From: Paenibacillus sp. D2_2 | GTDB taxonomy: Bacteria > Bacillota > Bacilli > Paenibacillales > Paenibacillaceae | Assembly (NCBI RefSeq): GCF_031199965.1 | Contig: NZ_CP133605.1 | Location: forward strand, 2,760,501-2,824,500 | Direction of reading: 5' to 3' | DNA length: 64,000 bases | Shown here: positions 46,954-55,966 of the stretch, in pieces | Layout of the letters: every line of letters starts with the position of its first letter | Position numbering within the stretch: the first letter of the stretch is position 1 | Program-made: the position numbers and the translations under genes | The notes under the pieces: model-generated | What the model saw: only the letters and a program-made list of their open reading frames with translations | Databases searched by the model: none | What the model was told of the DNA's origin: nothing

Positions 46954-47700
46954 GAGTCTCTTCAAGTAGAAAGATAACACGCATCCTTCGTGCTGAGCTG
47001 GACAAATTAGTAACATTACCATTGATATGGCGCACTCTTATGGGTACATTCATTGTTAATTTAGTTTTAGCCGCAGCATTTACTTCTGTTGGTCTACAAG
47101 GAGCAGTAGGAACGCAAAGTATACTGAATGTAGGACTTGCTTCTATGGGATATCTTCAAGCAGGTTTCATTATTCTTGGGATCTTAGCTGCTTGTTCGGA
47201 GTATACCTGGTGGACAGATTCGAACTACATTAACTACGATACCTTGGCGTGGGTTTCAATTATTCACGAAGCTTATGGCATTGGCAATTATAACTATTCC
47301 TGTGGCGCTCATTATTGCTGGATCAGGTATACTATATACTTTTATTATGATGAGAGACAGAGCAGTAGTGATTGAAATAGATACCATGATAAGAACATTA
47401 GTAGGAGCAACAGGCTATCTAACATTAACCACACTTCTCAGTGCAGCTGTAGGTGCTTTACTAAGACGAACCACTCCTACCTTAGTAATACTTCTTGGTT
47501 ATTATTTCATTGTCAGTCCATTGTCGAGAGATATTCTGCCTAATTATTTTCCGGATACAGCAGGATTTTATATGTATATGCCGCCTTCCTCTAATGAAAT
47601 AAATATCCTTACACCACTGCAAGGGACAGGTATTTTAATGTTATGGTCACTGATCTTTATTACAGTAGCTATTGTATTTTACCGTAAACGAGATGCCTAG
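46950..47700 (+). pseudogene. ABC-2-type permease 2, frameshifted
   Basis: Same six-segment build as permease 1 and probably its heterodimer partner. The frame shifts at about 47205-47208, where one base is surplus (accTggt): removal gives SEYTGGQIRTTLTTIPWRGFQLFTKLMALAIITIPVALII and a stop at 47700, about 249 residues. SEYTGGQI parallels SEYLTESSESGGGNQI of permease 1. Last gene of the operon. Confidence 0.85.
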
Positions 47701-48068
47701 GTTTAGGTTTGATCCTGAAGGAGTTGTCCTTCATTGGAGGATTTCAAAATTTTGACTATTTAATTTCTTTATCATGTACCTGTTCTAACAGCACTGCTGT
47801 ACCTACGAAGCGGTCACATCCAATATAGCTATCAAATAACTAATTAAATAAATAAGCTAGCCACGCGATGTCGGAGGCCAAGAACTTATACGCTTAAAGA
47901 GTCGCGGAAATCGCGACTTTTTGTTTTAACGATTAGATATGTCTTCCTTGTAAATTTGTTCCTATACTTTACAACGAACTTTTTCGAGCATATGTGACTG
48001 GCCTCACAAATCGATAAAACGCGGATGGTATAATGACTTTGTTTACCGGAGCAAACCAAAAATCTTGA
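47701..48068. other. Intergenic region with one terminator
   Basis: About 370 bases; only the GTCGCG-type terminator at 47897-47927 stands out. No supported gene. Confidence 0.5.
47897..47927 (+). terminator. Rho-independent terminator
   Basis: aaagagtcgcg / cgcgactttttg stem and T-tract, same hairpin type as 6795 and 21211. Confidence 0.75.
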
Positions 48069-48227
48069 TCCAGATCAAATATATACATTTCCATCAGAGT
48101 TTGGATAAACTTCGAAACTATTATCAAGCGCAGATCGATGTTCATCAAGAACAATGGTTGGCTTGGAGGCAGTGATCTGGTTCCTGCTGAAGAAATTATC
48201 CGTTTCTTCTTAGAAGAATTTGAATAA
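48069..48227 (+). pseudogene. 3' gene fragment, unknown family
   Basis: 52 open codons ending RRSMFIKNNGWLGGSDLVPA then EEIIRFFLEEFE and a stop, 14 bases before the start of the V4R gene. Protein-like but with no start or ribosome site; perhaps the end of a regulator that was once co-transcribed with the V4R gene. Confidence 0.35.
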
Positions 48228-48241
48228 GGGAGTGTTGAAGT

Positions 48242-48693
48242 GTGACTCAAGATCAGTTTACATTCAGTGACATGAAAATGATTGACAGAAAAAATCTTGG
48301 CAGTCAGGTTCCGTTGGAGTTATTTCGAACGATCCGCCTGATCGGCATGTATCAAGGCTTGCCAATGGGGGGAAAGGTACGACGCTCACAATCGGACGCA
48401 AAATAGGCGAAAATCTTCCGGTCAATTCGATCAACGAATTGCTACAAATATTCCAAGAGCTAAAGATCGGAATTCCTAAGATTATTAAACAGGATGAGCG
48501 AACTATGCGTATAGCAGTAGAGGATTGCTTTTGCGAAGGGTTACCGATTATGGATGGAAAGCTCGTTTGCGATTTGGAGGGAGCCATTATGGAAGGTGCA
48601 TTGACCAAAATATTGGGGAAGAGAGTGGTAGTCAAGGAAGTAAAATGCAATGTGAACGGTGACGATTGTTGTGAATATGACCTTAGATTTTAG
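48242..48693 (+). pseudogene. V4R-domain (4-vinyl-reductase-like) protein, frameshifted
   Basis: A small ligand-binding domain protein of about 151 residues: VPLELFRTIRLIGMYQGLPM, GTTLTIGRKIGENL and the C-terminal GLPIMDGKLVCDLEGAIMEGALTKILGKRVVVKEVKC ... GDDCCEYDLRF, with the two conserved Cys clusters of V4R domains. GTG 48242 has GGGAG 8 bases upstream. Frame 1 ends after GGKV; one base is missing in the GGAAAGG stretch at about 48371-48377. Stand-alone V4R proteins may bind hydrophobic ligands; role unknown. Confidence 0.75.
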
Positions 48694-48733
48694 TAAGCAC
48701 GCTTCGAAGGGGATGTTAATACCAAGGAAACAA

Positions 48734-49069
48734 TTAAGTAGTACTATATAGCTCGGCAAATTCCCGGCTGGCCCAGTGATTCTCTGGGACCCAGGGAATG
48801 GTGATTGTATCAACCCCAGGATTGCGGAGTAGTGGGAAGAGACGATACACCATGACGGTAAATTCGGCTTTGGTTACAGGCTGGTCGGGCCGGAAAGTGC
48901 CGTCGGGAAATCCAGTCAGAATACCGCGTAGATTCATATCGTGAATCGACGACTTAGCCCAATTGTACTTATTGTTATCATCCACATCCTTGAATCCTGC
49001 AAAAACGGGCGAAATCCAGGTAGCCGACATTAACATGAGGGCCATGCAAGTCAAAAGCAGCTTCTTCAA
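48734..49069 (-). CDS. Exported SLH-domain protein, short, probably 3'-truncated
   Basis: Signal peptide (KKLLLTCMALMLMSATWISPVFA) followed by one complete surface-layer-homology repeat (FKDVDDNNKYNWAKSSIHDMNLRGILTGFPDGTFRPDQPVTKAEFTVMVYRLF) and the start of a second (NHWASREFAELYS). SLH domains bind pyruvylated cell-wall polymer and usually come in threes, so 111 residues is short and the gene appears cut off after the second begins. TTG start with AAGGAG 9 bases upstream. Confidence 0.8.
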   Translation of the reverse strand: MKKLLLTCMALMLMSATWISPVFAGFKDVDDNNKYNWAKSSIHDMNLRGILTGFPDGTFRPDQPVTKAEFTVMVYRLFPLLRNPGVDTITIPWVPENHWASREFAELYSTT

Positions 49070-49389
49070 TTTGGTAAACTCCTTACTTAGTAGTGTCTGG
49101 ATGTGTTACGATGCACTCGTAATTCGTCAGGGTCCAGCATGCAGTATTTTACCAAACAAAGAGTAATATATCATTGAAAAAAATGGAATTTCCCTTTGTT
49201 AGGATTCTTCTTCAAAGTATGGTCCTAATTGATTTGCAATCCTGCAAGAAGGATTATTCTACACAATAACAGTTCTGCCATTGATAAAGGCTTGGTTGAT
49301 TAAAAAATTAAAATAAACCTTTGCAAATGTAGACAGTATGCAGATAGTAATCACGCATGATTGGATGGATGTTTACCGGGTGATGGGGC

Positions 49390-49411
49390 AAAGCCTACAA
49401 TTGTAGGCTTT
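49390..49411. repeat. Perfect 22-base palindrome
   Basis: aaagcctacaa / ttgtaggcttt with no loop. Could be a terminator core without a T-tract or a protein-binding site; nothing adjacent decides. Confidence 0.5.
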
Positions 49412-49444
49412 CGCCTCGAATAGAATAATACTATTCGCATCGTA

Positions 49445-49472
49445 TTTACGAAGTTCGAGAATAAGACGTATC
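49445..49472 (+). repeat. Right-end fragment of the cassette-type repeat
   Basis: tttacgaagttcgagaataa followed by gacgtatc, the same as 25784-25805 apart from two changes. Confidence 0.45.
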
Positions 49473-49659
49473 GGGAATTACCGAGTGATTTATAACTACT
49501 TCACCCTATCAGGAAAAAATAGTCATCCAAGAAAGGGCTTTGATGCTTACAGTATGTACATAATGACCGTAGTGGTGTATATTTCAACATGCTGGTTAAT
49601 TAGTTTAAAGAAATGAATATGACCAAAATAAGAATACTGCATGTAACGGAGTGATCTAT

Positions 49660-49821
49660 ATGAGCAAATCAAAAGGTAAGAGTGGAACAGGTAGAGGCAC
49701 GGGTAAGAAAGGCTGGACCCGCTGGGATGCAAAAGCCCGCCGGGCCCAAAGCGCCCCGAAACCTTATACGAGTAAAGGTACGAAAAAATCCAGCGATGCT
49801 AAAGACGAGGGACCTATCTGA
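49660..49821 (+). CDS. DUF3934-type small basic peptide
   Basis: 53 residues, Lys/Gly/Arg-rich: SKSKGKSGTGRGTGKKGWTRW at the N-terminus and KPYTSKGTKKSSDAK near the end are the family blocks seen in Bacillus and Paenibacillus. Function unknown; the charge suggests nucleic-acid binding. GGAGTGAT precedes the ATG. Confidence 0.75.
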   Translation: MSKSKGKSGTGRGTGKKGWTRWDAKARRAQSAPKPYTSKGTKKSSDAKDEGPI

Positions 49822-49841
49822 CCTACCTGAAGTTTATCTGG

Positions 49842-50075
49842 GTGGCAGTATTATTCCTTAGGATGAATGATGACGGTACTTATCGTGCTGTAAACGAGGA
49901 CACCTCAGTTTTCCTTAAGGTTACTGACCAGAATCTCCTGACAACAGAAAACAATGAAGTATATAAAAACCAAAAGACTCAGACACTTATAAGTAAGTAT
50001 GATCTGCAGAGAAAATTAATTAATAAAAAAAGTAGCAGTTATCAAACTGCTACTTTTTTTTATTATAGGCTTTAA
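49842..50075 (+). pseudogene. Protein-like fragment of unknown family
   Basis: An open frame containing MNDDGTYRAVNEDTSVFL and DQNLLTTENNEVYKN; it has no ribosome site and runs through the terminator at 50027, so only the first two thirds can be gene-derived. Probably the end of a lost gene. Confidence 0.25.
50027..50060. terminator. Bidirectional terminator
   Basis: aaaagtagcagtt / aactgctactttt with A7 on one side and T8 on the other; serves the minus-strand lipoprotein gene. Confidence 0.85.
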
Positions 50076-50414
50076 TATATATGTCTTTCTCAAGTTCTAC
50101 TGCAATTGCAGCCCCTTCGTTAATACCTTTGATCTTGTATAGCTTTGTACCAACGGGATAATAGTTTGAGAAGCTATCCGCTTTCATGTTCTCTTCATTG
50201 TCTGAGGAATATTTTATTTGTCCAATTTTTTTATCAATGTCCTCGACTTTTTCGTCGGTTCCAAGATAAGAATGCTTATTAAAAACAATCATTTTGCCGT
50301 ATGGCCAACTAGAAGAAGCAATCTCTTTTCCTCCATCGCCCTGTGCCCTCCGTCACAACTTGTTAAATTTAGAAAAGTAAAAAATAAAATTAATACAACA
50401 AATGATTTTTTAAT
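50050..50414 (-). pseudogene. Small lipoprotein, frameshifted and without a standard start codon
   Basis: Lipoprotein signal KKSFVVLILFFTFLNLTSC then DGGHRA; after a one-base loss at about 50333-50343 the frame continues GGKEIASSSWPYGKMIVFNKHSYLGTDEKV, PVGTKLYKIKGINEGAAIAVEL and IYIKAYNKKK. This pattern occurs in small Bacillus lipoproteins of unknown role. About 121 residues. AAAGGGG is correctly spaced before an ATT (50414) where ATG would be expected, so the start is mutated, miscalled or a rare ATT. Confidence 0.6.
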
Positions 50415-50862
50415 CTTAAATAGCCCCTTTCTAATAAAGAATTGTTATTTTCATTATAGACGTATAAATCTGTTGATAGGTTCGGTAAGGAAATGGCAGT
50501 TATTAAAAATATAACTGAGTGACAGATTGATAGATTATTTCAAAAGGACCATTCTTTTGTCCTTTCTTATTGTGCTAAGGAGAAGAACTTATATTGTTAT
50601 CGGTTGCTTTCTCGTTATACTAACGGGCAGGACGCGGTGAACCGTCACAAATAAGGGCAAGTTTTTTTGCGGAGTTCCTTGCGGGGATGGATTTGTATAT
50701 ATGTGTGTAGGTTTCGGGATATGGCTGGACAAAGAAAAAGCCCCGTAGAACAGGAGCTCATTGAAATAATATATAATTGAAATTCTGTCACTTTCGGTGT
50801 TGCATGTTACCCTCACGTAGTATAGAATAAATTGATGAATAACTATTGGAAGGAGTGGGAAT
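50415..50862. other. Intergenic region between lipoprotein and UMP-kinase leader
   Basis: About 450 bases; holds a CTAACGGGCAG motif at 50620 and AT-rich sequence with no supported gene. Confidence 0.45.
50620..50632 (+). repeat. Copy of the CTAACGGGCAG dispersed motif
   Basis: ctaacgggcagga, full core match. Confidence 0.5.
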
Positions 50863-50952
50863 ATGAGGAGGAAACGGAAGGCTTGTGATAAGTCGATTGT
50901 TACAATTTCATATTCTCGTTCCATTAAGACACTAAAGCATTCGTTGCTTTAG
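50863..50952 (+). CDS. 29-residue basic leader peptide upstream of a UMP-kinase paralogue
   Basis: AAGGAGTGG lies 6 bases before an ATG encoding MRRKRKACDKSIVTISYSRS then IKTLKHSLL and a stop at 50950-50952. The last codons and stop lie inside the terminator hairpin, so translation of the leader to its end must melt the terminator. The geometry is that of ribosome-controlled attenuation. Confidence 0.55.
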   Translation: MRRKRKACDKSIVTISYSRSIKTLKHSLL

Positions 50953-50960
50953 TGTTTTTT
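50929..50960 (+). terminator. Intrinsic terminator/attenuator before the UMP-kinase paralogue
   Basis: Perfect acactaaagca / tgctttagtgt stem, 4-nt loop, T6, located 21 bases before the next start and overlapping the leader-peptide stop. Confidence 0.75.
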
Positions 50961-50980
50961 ATTTGCGCGGAGGTGTTAAT

Positions 50981-51718
50981 TTGACAAGGTACAAGAGAGT
51001 TCTTATTAAATTAAGTGGTGGAGCTGTGGCCGGAAACACGGAATTTGGTTTTGAGCCCGAAAGGTTAGACCATATTGCTAATGAAATTATGTCAGTGGTG
51101 AATCTAGGTGTAGAAGTATCATTAGTAATAGGTGGAGGGAATATTTTTCGCGGTAATATGGCGGAAAGCTGGGGAATTGAAAGAGCAGAAGCTGACAACA
51201 TCGGGACGTTTGCTACTGTTATTAATAGCTTGATGCTTCGAGGAGTTCTTAAAGCCAAAACAGACAAAGAAGTTCGTGTGATGACAGCAATACCTATTAC
51301 ATCAGTTGCAGAACCATATATCAGACTAAGAGCAGTTCACCATCTAGAAAAGGGCTATATAGTAATTTTTGCAGGCGGAAACGGGCAACCCTACGTTACA
51401 ACGGATTACCCTTCCGTTCAAAGGGCAATCGAAGTTAATTGTGAAGCATTGTTAGTAGCAAAACAAGGCGTAGATGGTGTTCTCAATGCAGACCCTAAGT
51501 TCGACAAAGAAGCAAGGAAGTTCAGGTCACTTCACTACAACGATGTTTTAAAATATAACTTGAAGGTAATGGATCAATCAGCTTTCATCTTAGCTAGAGA
51601 CTACAATCTGCCAATGCATGTGTTTAATTTTGACAAGCCGGGCTCAATGAAAGAAATTTGCGAGGGGAAAGTTAATGGAACAATAATTAGTGGTGAGTCA
51701 ATTTTGGAATTGGAATGA
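50981..51718 (+). CDS. pyrH: UMP kinase (PyrH) paralogue
   Basis: 245 residues of the amino-acid-kinase fold. Phosphate-binding KLSGGAVAG near the N-terminus, VSLVIGGGNIFRG, the UMP-site ADNIGTFATVINSLMLRG and FAGGNGQPYVTTD, then AKQGVDGVLNADPK. Phosphorylates UMP to UDP. The core KLSGGA lacks the KLSGEAL of housekeeping PyrH, and it is not beside frr/tsf as the main pyrH is, so this is a second, stand-alone copy. TTG 50981 has GGAGGTG 5-6 bases upstream. Leader peptide and attenuator precede it. Confidence 0.88.
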   Translation: MTRYKRVLIKLSGGAVAGNTEFGFEPERLDHIANEIMSVVNLGVEVSLVIGGGNIFRGNMAESWGIERAEADNIGTFATVINSLMLRGVLKAKTDKEVRVMTAIPITSVAEPYIRLRAVHHLEKGYIVIFAGGNGQPYVTTDYPSVQRAIEVNCEALLVAKQGVDGVLNADPKFDKEARKFRSLHYNDVLKYNLKVMDQSAFILARDYNLPMHVFNFDKPGSMKEICEGKVNGTIISGESILELE

Positions 51719-52092
51719 GTTGAAGATTATGAGGGGCATAACAGCGCTCCCTCTTTTTCGTAATACTTGCCGTTACAGACAGCGCGGGGAACCGTACCCT
51801 AAATAGTGATAAAGCAGAAAATGATGATAAAGATTGAAGCAGCTTTGATAAATATGCTTTTGGAGGATAATCGTAGATAAAGCCTATAACCTCATATAAA
51901 ATGGAACTATCTCCAAAAATGAAGGTATTGGATTCGGATACGAGCAGATAAAGATAAATTAATAGAACGTCCAAAGTGGAGGGGGAACCCTTCTGATGAG
52001 AACAAAACAATTCGACTACAAGTCGAAAAATATGTTTCAAAATTGAAAATATGAATTATGAGGAAGCAGAAGCACCGATAAATTTTAAAATG
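51719..52092. other. Degenerate intergenic region
   Basis: About 370 bases with short protein-like strings in changing frames; probably upstream debris of the HAD remnant at 52093. No gene called. Confidence 0.4.
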
Positions 52093-52272
52093 CGGTAGGC
52101 ATTGATTATCGGGGATTCGTTAAGCTCGGATATAAAGTGAGGACAGATGGTGGGTATGGACACCTGTTGGTTTAATCCGGATGGGAAACCGAATAATACG
52201 GATATTATTCCGACCTATGAAATTCGTACACTTCAGGAGCTGTATCAGATATTAGGGATGCAGAGAGGTTGA
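52093..52272 (+). pseudogene. Remnant of a YjjG-type HAD phosphatase
   Basis: LIIGDSLSSDIK-stop-GQMVGMDTCWFNPDG and then PTYEIRTLQELYQIL correspond to the C-terminal third of HAD pyrimidine-nucleotidases (motif IV GDSLxSDIxGG, DTCWFNP). An in-frame TGA replaces the first Gly of GGQ. The N-terminal two thirds cannot be found upstream. Clearly decayed. Confidence 0.7.
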
Positions 52273-52287
52273 TCTCTTATAAGAAGC

Positions 52288-52330
52288 AAGCCGACAAACC
52301 TTGGGCTAACAGCGGTTATCGGCTTTTTTG
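52288..52330 (+). terminator. Rho-independent terminator of the HAD remnant
   Basis: aagccgacaaacc / ggttatcggctt stem with one bulge, then T6. Confidence 0.72.
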
Positions 52331-52385
52331 GTTAGAAGATTGAATAAACCGTTTTCATGGCTATGTACGGAATAGAACTAAAACT

Positions 52386-54048
52386 TTATTTTATGCTGCT
52401 AACAATTCGGTTGCGTCCTTCTCTTTTGGCTTGATATAGGACTTGATCTACAGCTTGAAATAGATCGTTGATAATCGTTCCGTAATCTGAAGAAATATGA
52501 ATCGGGAAACGAGTGGATAGCAACCCTATACTAACCGTAATGGATAAAGAACTAGAGGCATGGGAAACGGCAATCGCATTGGATTCGACCGCAGACCGGA
52601 TTTGCTCAGCCAAATGATGTGCTTCCGTCGACTCCATGCGAGGCAAGTAGATAATAAATTCCTCTCCGCCAAAACGGGCCAAAATATCGGTATGCCGAAT
52701 CTTTTGTTTAATAACGTTCACCGTTCCGCATATAACCTCATCTCCGACCAAATGGCCGTAATTATCGTTGATTAATTTAAAAAAGTCGATATCCAATAAC
52801 AGAATTGAAAAAGGCGACTGATCGTTCATATTTATTGTGATCTCACGTTCCAACTGCTGTATCAAATAATTCCGGTTATAGCAACCTGTTAAGCTGTCTG
52901 TAATCGCGAGCTGCCGGAGTTTTTGGTTGGTAAGAAACAGCTCCTCTTGAATTGCGATTAACGATTGGTTACTCTCTTGCAGCTCTTCGTTTTGTGACGT
53001 TGTTTCATCAATGAGACGACGCATTTCGCTCATATCCTGGAAAGTAATAATGCGTCCCGCCCGGGAGTTTCCCACCATGATTGGAGAAACGTGAACATGA
53101 ATATGGACATGATGCTGACCTTGTTTTTGTAATGATACGTCGATATCTGCGCTTCCCAGAGGGCATTCCATGTATGTTTTCAAGAACGCTTTCGTGCTGT
53201 TTGAAGGCTCCCGCAGTGGGGAAATGGAATGAATGTCGAACCGGTTCTCCGATCTGTAGATCGATATAGGAAGGAAGTGACTGATTGATTTCCATAATCA
53301 TTTCATTCTCATCAAGTACCAGAATCCCGAGCGTTATTGTATTAATAATGTCCTGATGGGCTATCGTAATTAGATTAAAGACTTTATCACGATGTATGGC
53401 AATAACAAAAAAGACAGCAGATAATAGAATGCCAAGAGAAGTCAGTCCTGGAGTCACACTTTGGGAGAAGGGATGGACCACATTTATAAATATGTCCGCC
53501 CAAATGAACGCAACCATGACCAAAATTCCTCTGAGCACTTGCTTCACTTGTTTTTTGATCCGGGGCGAATGATCCGAAACCAGCGTCTGATAGATAATAT
53601 AAAGAGACACGATACCATACCCGACTAAGACAACAGCCGTAATCCAAAAAAACGGTCCATACGTTCTTTGAATGAAACCGCCATGCAAAGGCTGAACAAA
53701 CATAGCATTGGGATTGAAAATGACCCCAAGCGTTACGATTAAAGCGGGAACCGGAATTGCAAAACATAATCTTCTTCGCGAATTGAGAGAATACCCTGTT
53801 AATAGGAGTGTGAAGAATAGCCATCCGACGGCAAGAAAAGCCAGATCGAGAAAAGCGAGTTTCACATAAAATAATTGTAACCTGATATCCTCCGTTGTTT
53901 TGATGGCAAACTGGCAAAAAGGCCAAAACATCATGAAAAAATGGAACCCCAAATAAACCTTGTGCAAGTTGGTTATGGTAACCGAAGCAAATATATAAAT
54001 CCATAAAGTAAGCAAAAGGAGAAGTACGACTAGATCAATCCATATCAT
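52386..54048 (-). pseudogene. Diguanylate cyclase: 7TM sensor + PAS + GGDEF, frameshifted
   Basis: Makes cyclic-di-GMP. The N-terminal half has seven membrane segments of the histidine-kinase 7TM type (LVVLLLLLTLWIYIFASVTI onward), then a PAS region (LGILVLDENEMIMEINQSLP) with the second part IIVHVHVSPIMVGNSRAGRIITFQDMSE, a coiled coil and a GGDEF domain: DSLTGCYNRNYL, LLLDIDFFKLINDNYGH and the active site RFGGEEF, ending YQAKREGRN. The catalytic set is complete. The frame shifts at about 53175-53185 (one base surplus or two missing). Start 54048 is tentative. About 553 residues. Confidence 0.82.
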
Positions 54049-54429
54049 AACACCCAATGTACACCTCTTTAACGATGGAATTTGCAATCTACCGATTTTG
54101 AACATGGAATAAAACGGAATGCTTAGGACTACCGAGCAATGCAGATATTTTATACTAGAAAGCAAGATTATGACAACAATAATTCTCGATTAAGGAGATT
54201 ATGATGGCAAATTTGAATTGATGGATGCTGAATGGGACGTTTCGGAGGAATAGAATGATTTCCCTAGCCTTAGATTGAAAATAGGGAAGAGCCTTATTTC
54301 AACTTAAATTGAACACCTATCCCAAACGGTAGCTGTAATGGTTCTAGAATACAAACACATTAGAGACTATGAGCTGCTTCCAAACTGGCAAGACATTCTT
54401 CACTCAGATATATAGTGTTAAGAAACCAA

Positions 54430-55176
54430 TCATTCATTTTCTTTATTCAGCAATTGCTCTGCATAGATAATACAACGTTCTGCAAATTCCAGTGATTGAT
54501 CTGTTATAGGATACAGTCCAGTTGTCTCTGACGGCATTTTTCTTACTTCCCAAAACTTATTCATTAACTCTTCATTTCCATCAAATGTATCATTGGAAAC
54601 TGCAATCAACTCACAACCAATCTGATAGCCAGCTTCAGATTCAGGTAATATGCTATGCTGCTGACACCATTCAATTCTCCGTAATAGTGAAATATATTGT
54701 TGGGTGATTCGGTCGCTTTTACTAAGACTAGGAAGCACTTGTTCTAAAAAATCCTTCTCGTCATCTTCAAAATATTCAATCCATTTTTTCGAATTATGTT
54801 TGGCTGTCTGTACTAAATGTGAAATTCGTTTCCACGATAATTCTCCCTCAAGATCAAACATGTTGATGAGCGAGGTCGTATTGGAGATGCTAGTTTGGAG
54901 CGAAGAAAGTTGTTCTTGAAGATGATTATAGTGAGCTTTTAGTATTTCTCGGTAGGATAGCTTATCCAATAAATTCTGAATCTCATCGAGTGGAAGCATG
55001 AGAGATTTTAGAAGTATGATCTTTTCCAAAGTAAACAAGTTTTCTTCGGAATAGCAACGGCGTCCGCTTTCGTCCTTAAAGCTAGGTGTAAGGAGCCCAA
55101 TTTGATCATAGTAGCGAAGTGTTCTTACAGAAACATTGCTTTGTTTGGATACTTGTCCTGTTGTCCAATGACTCAT
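54430..55176 (-). CDS. MerR-family regulator (TipA/BmrR-like)
   Basis: 248 residues. Classical MerR winged helix at the N-terminus: TTGQVSKQSNVSVRTLRYYDQIGLLTPSFKDESGRRCYSEENL, a long dimerisation helix (LDKLSYREILKAHYNHLQEQLSSLQTSI) and a C-terminal helical effector domain with TipAS-like traits (WIEYFEDDEKDFLEQ). It is divergent from a CPBP protease gene across a MerR-type promoter with a 19-bp spacer, so it should both sense a ligand and activate that gene. Confidence 0.9.
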   Translation of the reverse strand: MSHWTTGQVSKQSNVSVRTLRYYDQIGLLTPSFKDESGRRCYSEENLFTLEKIILLKSLMLPLDEIQNLLDKLSYREILKAHYNHLQEQLSSLQTSISNTTSLINMFDLEGELSWKRISHLVQTAKHNSKKWIEYFEDDEKDFLEQVLPSLSKSDRITQQYISLLRRIEWCQQHSILPESEAGYQIGCELIAVSNDTFDGNEELMNKFWEVRKMPSETTGLYPITDQSLEFAERCIIYAEQLLNKENE

Positions 55177-55198
55177 GATATTCCTCCAAAAAAAATGC

Positions 55199-55229
55199 TT
55201 GCAGGTGACGTAGCGTCACCCAATATATT
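55199..55229 (+). promoter_or_regulatory. MerR-type promoter with palindromic 19-bp spacer
   Basis: TTGCAG (55199-55204), 19-base spacer, TATATT (55224-55229). The spacer and -35 edge contain the palindrome ggtgacgtagcgtcacc. A 19-20 bp spacer with a dyad is the signature of MerR-activated promoters; target is the CPBP gene at 55263. Confidence 0.78.
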
Positions 55230-55262
55230 TGAATTATATCACAGAGACAAAGGGGTAAGGGA

Positions 55263-55966
55263 ATGACTGATCACTTAACGCATTGGAAACAAAGGGATAA
55301 TTGGACATGGAAAGAGTTTGTAGCTTTGCTGTTGCTAGAGTTTGTATTTGTTATCGGATTTATTAAATTTGTAGTAAAACCCGTATATGCGCAATCGCTT
55401 GGAGATGAGCTGTATTCAGGAACATTGACAGGGCTTACAATAGCAATAGTATTAATGCTGGGAGTGTATTTCATAGGGCTACGTCCTAAAAAGCTTTCTT
55501 GGAGTGAAGTGGGTTTAAGATCCTTTCCTGCGAAGGATTGGTGGCGAATTCTGTTATGGACGTTCTTGCTGATTATAGGCAGCACCATCGTAATGATCCT
55601 TACCAGCTATATCGGCAATACATTTGAAAATTCTAAGACGGAATCAATTCAGCAGAATGTTACGGTCTTCAGTGTATTCATTGCGTTTGCATCAGCAGTG
55701 ATCATCTCGCCTATATACGAAGAGATATTCTATCGCGGTTTTATCTATCGCTGGCTGCGAACCCGATTAGGCATTGGTCGGGCAATGTTTTTGAGTGCGA
55801 GTCTCTTTACGATAGTCCATATTCCTACCTATAACGCGATGCCTGCGAATTTTCTTGGGGGATCATATTTGCATGGGCGTATGAACGAACAAATTCTGTT
55901 TGGCCTGCAGTATGGGTACATGGCTTAACAAATGGACTATTTTTATTATTGACTCTGGTAATGTAA
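55263..55966 (+). pseudogene. CPBP-family intramembrane metalloprotease, C-terminus frameshifted
   Basis: Multi-pass membrane protease of the CAAX/bacteriocin-immunity family. Motif 1 SPIYEEIFYRGFIYRWLR holds the Glu-Glu and Arg; motif 2 LFTIVHIPTYN holds the His. The frame ends early at 55928; the G5 run at 55857-55861 lacks one G, and repair gives FLGGIIFAWAYERTNSVWPAVWVHGLTNGLFLLLTLVM with the third His and a stop at 55966. About 234 residues. Members process peptides or confer self-immunity to bacteriocins. Controlled by the divergent MerR gene. Confidence 0.85.

Larger units (their letters stand above)
49070..49659. other. Intergenic region with palindrome and repeat fragment
   Basis: About 590 bases without a supported gene. 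Holds a 22-base palindrome at 49390-49411 and a right-end fragment of the cassette-type repeat at 49445-49472. Confidence 0.45.

Noticed and set aside
53387..54004. 205-codon minus-strand frame within the GGDEF gene
   Set aside because: Alternative frame of the seven-membrane-segment region; Cys/His/Phe-rich and without homology-like content.
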